Positions 16,847 through 20,000 of a stretch of DNA of 20,000 nt are shown piece by piece. The stretch's first letter is position 1; each line of letters starts with the position of its first letter. The notes below the pieces were generated by a model, which saw nothing but the letters and a program-made list of their open reading frames with translations, was not told where the DNA came from and made no database searches. The stretch is from Symbiodinium natans (taxonomy: Eukaryota; Sar; Dinophyceae; Suessiales; Symbiodiniaceae): NCBI GenBank assembly GCA_905221605.1, contig CAJNDS010002323.1, positions 302,501 through 322,500 on the forward strand. The letters run 5' to 3'. Position numbers and translations under genes: made by a program.

Positions 16847-16893
16847 ACGACCTTCTTAAACCCAACAAGTGAGAACAAAAATTTCCCAAGGGC
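16847..16893. repeat. Dispersed relative of the 38-bp repeat
   Basis: CGACCTTCTTAAACCCAACA (from 16848) and then GTGAGAACAAAAATTTCCCA and AGGGC parallel the third copy at 10554-10600: CGATCCTCTTAAACCCAATA, GGGGAAATATGAAATTTTCT and CAGGGC. Similarity runs past the 38-bp unit into its right flank (GCATACATGGCC against GCCTATGCAGGAGCC). The two loci therefore share a longer ancestral segment than the tandem unit. Confidence 0.75.
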
Positions 16894-17150
16894 ATACATG
16901 GCCACCCCACCCCATTAAGGTCTTAGGTTCATCTGCGCCAGAAGCCCTGGCCTTAAAAAAGGTGTCAGGGAGAATTAACGCACAGCAAGGTTGCACTTGT
17001 CAGTGAACCCTAAACCCTAAATCCGAAATCCTAAACCCTAATCACTCCGTCAGTTCTGGGCAGGAAGCTGCCTGTAACCCGCCAGGAATGTCCACGGAGG
17101 CTGTGCATGCGGTGCTCCACGTGTTGCAAGCCTCTAGCTGCAGTCGGAAC
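16894..17150. other. Spacer with short CCCTAAA patch
   Basis: CCCTAAACCCTAAATCC and TCCTAAACCCTAATC lie at 17005-17041, preceded by CACTTGTCAGTGAACC. This closely resembles the sequence that ends the inverted minisatellite at 8610. Otherwise featureless. Confidence 0.5.
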
Positions 17151-17220
17151 CCCAAACCCCAAACCCCGAACTCTAAAACCCTAAAACCTAAAACCCTAAA
17201 ATCCTAAAACCCTAAACCCA
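17150..17220 (-). repeat. Telomere-like array with octamer CCCTAAAA units
   Basis: CCCCAAACCCCAAACCCC gives way at about 17171 to CTAAAACC-type octamers (about five, with one CTAAAATCC), then one CCCTAAACCC. CCCTAAAA is the complement of TTTTAGGG, the unit known from Chlamydomonas. Here it is a local variant next to the heptamer. Confidence 0.85.
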
Positions 17221-18294
17221 ACTCCCAAGCTCTCCTGACCCAGACCAACGCCTCACAGCGGAGATTGTTACCCAGAACCCCAGCCCCTACATTAAACACC
17301 ATAAAAAAGGGCGTAAACAATTCTAAGAAACTACCTCAAAACCCTAAACCCGACAAAATGATACATCCTCAGGCTGCGCAACCTTGAGAATTGGGGTTGA
17401 AGATTGGGGGTTTTGGGATTAGGGCTTATGGGTTGAGGGTTAAGGTGAAGGGCAACGATGTGATTGTTTGCTCTCTGAGATAGGGATGTGGCTCAGGGTT
17501 TAGGTCTCAGAGATTCAGAACGAAGGCGACAACGGGTTCGGCTTCAAAAAGGCCGGGTTTCAGTTGAAGTGCTTGGCGACCTAAACCCTACCCCCCCAAA
17601 CCCCCTAAACGATTTTGGGCTTTGGGGTCTATCAGGTAACGGGGGCCCCGGGCCGAGAGCGGTTTCGGCGGGTAGGAATACCACAGGGACAATCGCTAGA
17701 AAGAGACAGGGCCTGCTTCCCTTTAAGGTCAGGGTGTAGGGTTTGGTAGTTTCTGGGTTTAAGGTTTTGGTTTATGGGCGTATAGACATCCTTAAGCCCC
17801 AGACGCCTATTTCCAGTGCCCTAGGAATAGCCAGAGCAGCCATTTCTGATTCAATAACGTGTTGTAGTTGACCCCTAGGTGCAAAAGGAAAATTGGTCAC
17901 ACTGCCTAAAGCAGCAGCTGGAGGCGGAACATCCAAAGTTTCTGCCACGCCGCATGGTGGTTGGGCGCATTCTTGATGGCCTCACATGCTGAGCTGACAA
18001 GTGTTCGATGACAGCCAGAGGGCCCCCTGTTTTGGGGGCTTGCCGGGGGTAACCGAAACATACTGGAAGCCGTGGAAAGGCCCTGAACCTTAAGCAAGCC
18101 CTTTTTAGGCCTGAACTTGAACAAAAAAACACTAAAGGCCTACTAAACCCTAAATGCCCTCAAGACATCATCTGAATCCAGCTCCGAATATACACCCTAG
18201 ACCCTCAACCCTAAACCCTAGAAACCCTGAACCCAGGCTTTTTGGGTCAGCCCCGGAACCCCAAAGTCCCCAAACCCGAAAAAACCTTCTGAGG
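17221..18294. other. Telomere-like matrix with gene-free stretches
   Basis: C-strand words occur at 17335-17355, 17578-17610 and 18140-18300. G-strand words occur at 17392-17450, 17494-17506 and 17725-17775. The 17800-18130 part is nearly free of them. Two short minus-strand frames there have no domain I recognise. A CCTATTTCC...GGAATAG hairpin lies near 17807-17830. Confidence 0.5.
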
Positions 18295-18370
18295 GTTTAG
18301 GGTTTAGGGTTCAAGGTTTAGGGTTCGACTTTCCGAAGATCCCCCCCGCGCCCCCCCCCCCCCCCCCCCC
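18295..18370 (+). repeat. Short TTTAGGG array followed by poly(C)
   Basis: GGGTTTAGGGTTTAGGG and TTTAGGGTT at about 18294-18325, then C7-GCG-C20 (18341-18370). A G-strand telomere-like patch and a poly(C) tract 15 bases apart could pair as a G/C hairpin. Confidence 0.85.
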
Positions 18371-18600
18371 ATTTTTGCAGCTCGGAGGGCTGGCAACTTG
18401 GCAACATCGATGACGGTGACGCTCCAAATCCTGTGCCCAGAACCCTGAAGCCCACAAAACGGGGGCTCTGGGGTTTAGGGTTTAGGGTTCTCCGACTCAG
18501 GGTTTTACTGGTTTCCAAGAGGTGCTTTAGGTTCGGATTTTGGGTGTAGGGTGTATGGGGGCGAAGGAAGTACAAAAGAAGTGCAGGGCTATGGGGAAAA
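18371..18600. other. Spacer with second short TTTAGGG patch
   Basis: GGGGTTTAGGGTTTAGGG lies at 18471-18488, with looser G-strand words to 18560. Minus-strand frames over this and the poly(C) tract are low-complexity. Confidence 0.5.
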
Positions 18601-18971
18601 CCAACCACATTTAAAGAAACATTTCTCGGGGGGGGTAAAAAATCTGTCGGCTTTCGTGTTTTCTTTGTGACATTTTAAGAGTAAAAGCTTTCAAGAAGCC
18701 GAAGCTTTATTTTTCTAGAAGCTGAGGCCCTTCAGAAAGCTTCGATTTCTTATGTGATTGCTTACTTGAGGAGAGAAGTTTTCATTCTTTCCTGAGCTAC
18801 CCCTCATGGGCTCTGCCCGGCAAAGGCAGCATCACATTTATAAAAAGGGACCACAAATATGGGAGGCCCCTGGGGGGAGCCCTACCGTTGTCAATGCATT
18901 CCTATTGTTTTAAATAGAGAATCAATACATTGCCATGATCTTATTTTGCGGCGCCCTGCCTTTCTTATTGC
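18601..18971. other. AT-richer island with GAAGCTT words and a small foldback
   Basis: There are no telomere-like words over about 370 bases. AAGCTTT or AGAAGCY words recur at 18685-18745. CAATGCATTCCTATTGTTTT (from 18893) is imperfectly inverted at 18912-18932, where the complement reads CAATGTATTGATTCTCTATT. This gives a foldback of about 41 bp. No gene recognised. Confidence 0.5.
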
Positions 18972-18984
18972 GGGGGGGGGGGGG
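18972..18984. repeat. Poly(G) tract, 13 bases
   Basis: Thirteen G residues between ATTGC and CCAATT. Confidence 0.9.
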
Positions 18985-19241
18985 CCAATTAAACAGGTGC
19001 TCGGATTACTGTAAAGCAGTAAACCGATTGACCCTAGAACCCTGAATCCGCCATGCACATGCTGCTTAGGGGTTTTGGGCTTAGGCGTTTACAATCACTA
19101 GTACCCGAATCCTGCCAAACCCGAATCCTTCACGCACTGAATGACGTCTGGAATCTAGACCTAAACACTAAAAAAACACAATCCGGATAATCAAAACTTG
19201 TAACCTACAAGGCTTAAATCCCGTAGCCCTCATCGCAAAAT

Positions 19242-19304
19242 CCCCCCCCCCTTAAGAGGGGGGGGGGTTGAATATGCAGATTCCATTATTGACCCCCCCC
19301 CCCC
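19242..19304. repeat. C10-CTTAAG-A-G10 hairpin and second poly(C)
   Basis: C10 at 19242-19251 and G10 at 19258-19267 flank TTAAGA, giving a nearly perfect inverted repeat of pure G/C arms. C12 follows at 19293-19304. The G10 run could pair with either C run, so alternative structures exist. Confidence 0.9.
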
Positions 19305-19524
19305 GACCCAAGCAGAAAATGCAGAATCCAGGGCTTGAACCCTCCCTATGATGGGGTCCCTCAGGCGGCCCTCAGCTTCTGCCTTTTGCTCACAGCGTTT
19401 CGGGTTTAGGGTTTAGGGTGCTACATCCAGCAACATCCAAGATTCATACTTCCAGTTCGTCAACAGCAACCCTGAATCGAAACTAAACCCGAAGCCATAA
19501 ACCCTAAACCCTCAAACAAAACCA
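19305..19524. other. Spacer with short telomere-like patches
   Basis: GGGTTTAGGGTTTAGGG lies at 19402-19418 and ATAAACCCTAAACCCTC at 19497-19513, 80 bases apart on opposite strands. No gene recognised. Confidence 0.55.
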
Positions 19525-19670
19525 AGAAGGAGGCACCAAAAGAAGACCCAGAAAGGTCCGGGAGGCCCCAGAAAAGCCTCCTTTTTAAGAATCTTAGAAC
19601 GCTCCGGGAGGCCCTCCAAAAAGAAGCCTCCAAAACCCCGGAAGGAGGCCTCAGTTGCAGAAGCCAAGCC
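19525..19670. repeat. Irregular CCGGGAGGCC / AAGCCTCC repeat
   Basis: GGTCCGGGAGGCCCC, GCTCCGGGAGGCCCT and CCCGGAAGGAGGCCTC each follow or precede an AAGCCTCC word. The unit is roughly 50-60 bases and uneven. The GGAGGCY and RGCCTCC words are mutually inverted, so several short hairpins are possible. Confidence 0.6.
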
Positions 19671-20000
19671 CTGAACCCGAAACACCTCGATGGTTTAGGG
19701 TTAGGGCGTTAGGGGTTAGGGTTTTCAGAGAGCCTTTTAAGAAAAGTATTCCCGCAAAGCGCCCCGAGCGGCTCCGGAAAGGGCTTCTGCGTCTCTTGGG
19801 ACTAACACTCAACTGAGACAGAGATGGGAAAGAAGATGGGGTGCCTTACTTTAGGCACCTTAGGGCTTTAGGGATCTTTAGGGTTACTGAGGTGAACGAT
19901 TCCTGGGCTTTGCCCTGAGCCTAGGGTAAGTGAAACTAATGGCAAATTAATTATAAGTTGAATTAATGCAAATTATAAGTAAAATTGAAATGAATACTCT
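19671..20000. other. G-strand telomere-like words, then AT-rich end
   Basis: TTTAGGGTTAGGGCGTTAGG words lie at 19692-19722 and GGGCTTTAGGGATCTTTAGG at 19862-19885. From 19940 the sequence is AT-rich, with the repeated word GCAAATTA and two ATTATAAGT words. Neither end of the window is a chromosome end. Confidence 0.5.

Noticed and set aside
1-20000. Interpretation as a chromosome end
   Set aside because: Clean arrays are at most about 12 units and lie inside the window in both orientations. Neither window edge is telomeric.

Overview
This window looks like eukaryotic nuclear DNA and is almost entirely non-coding. The dominant signal is a matrix of degenerate telomere-like heptamers (CCCTAAA on one strand, TTTAGGG on the other) scattered from end to end in both orientations, with a few short clean arrays. 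TTTAGGG is the telomere unit of most plants, many green algae and several alveolates (dinoflagellates, apicomplexans such as Eimeria and Toxoplasma, chromerids). I cannot narrow the organism further. No bacterial operon structure, no recognisable protein domain, no rRNA or tRNA and no transposase or reverse transcriptase was found. The longest stop-free frame is about 190 codons and runs through a palindromic element, so I doubt it is a gene.

Layout. 1-1600: telomere-like matrix with long poly(C) tracts, then a small repeat family built on a GCGTTTT...AAAACGC palindrome. 1603-2163: a nine-copy, 61-bp minisatellite, followed at once by two related palindromes. 3.3-4.2 kb: a 37-bp C-rich repeat, poly(C)/poly(G) tracts, two foldback elements, and telomere-type arrays in which TTTAGGG changes to TTTGGGG and then meets an opposite-strand repeat. 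4.9-5.6 kb: another foldback, then a stretch poor in telomere-like sequence. 7.2-8.6 kb: a foldback, a TA microsatellite, and a large minisatellite (58-bp units changing to octamers) that reverses orientation near 8418 and so forms one long inverted repeat. 10.5 kb: a 38-bp triplicated repeat with a diverged relative at 16.85 kb. 11.1-11.5 kb: three clean telomere-like arrays, one held between two copies of a 23-bp sequence. 12.5-13.4 kb: TA/TG microsatellites. 14.7 and 16.0 kb: two related, about 100-bp, terminal-inverted-repeat elements with candidate 10-bp target-site duplications. 17.2 kb: an octamer (TTTTAGGG-like) telomere variant. 18.3-20 kb: poly(C)/poly(G) tracts, including a C10-CTTAAG-A-G10 hairpin, and an AT-richer end.

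There is no set of genes here that works together. The interest is structural: a small family of miniature foldback elements, a large inverted minisatellite with a hairpin in each unit, several homogeneous blocks of different telomere variants, and about eighteen G/C homopolymer runs of 10 bases or more. These could reflect a repeat-rich intergenic or subtelomere-derived region in a genome where telomere-like DNA has been seeded widely and then decayed. That last statement is inference.
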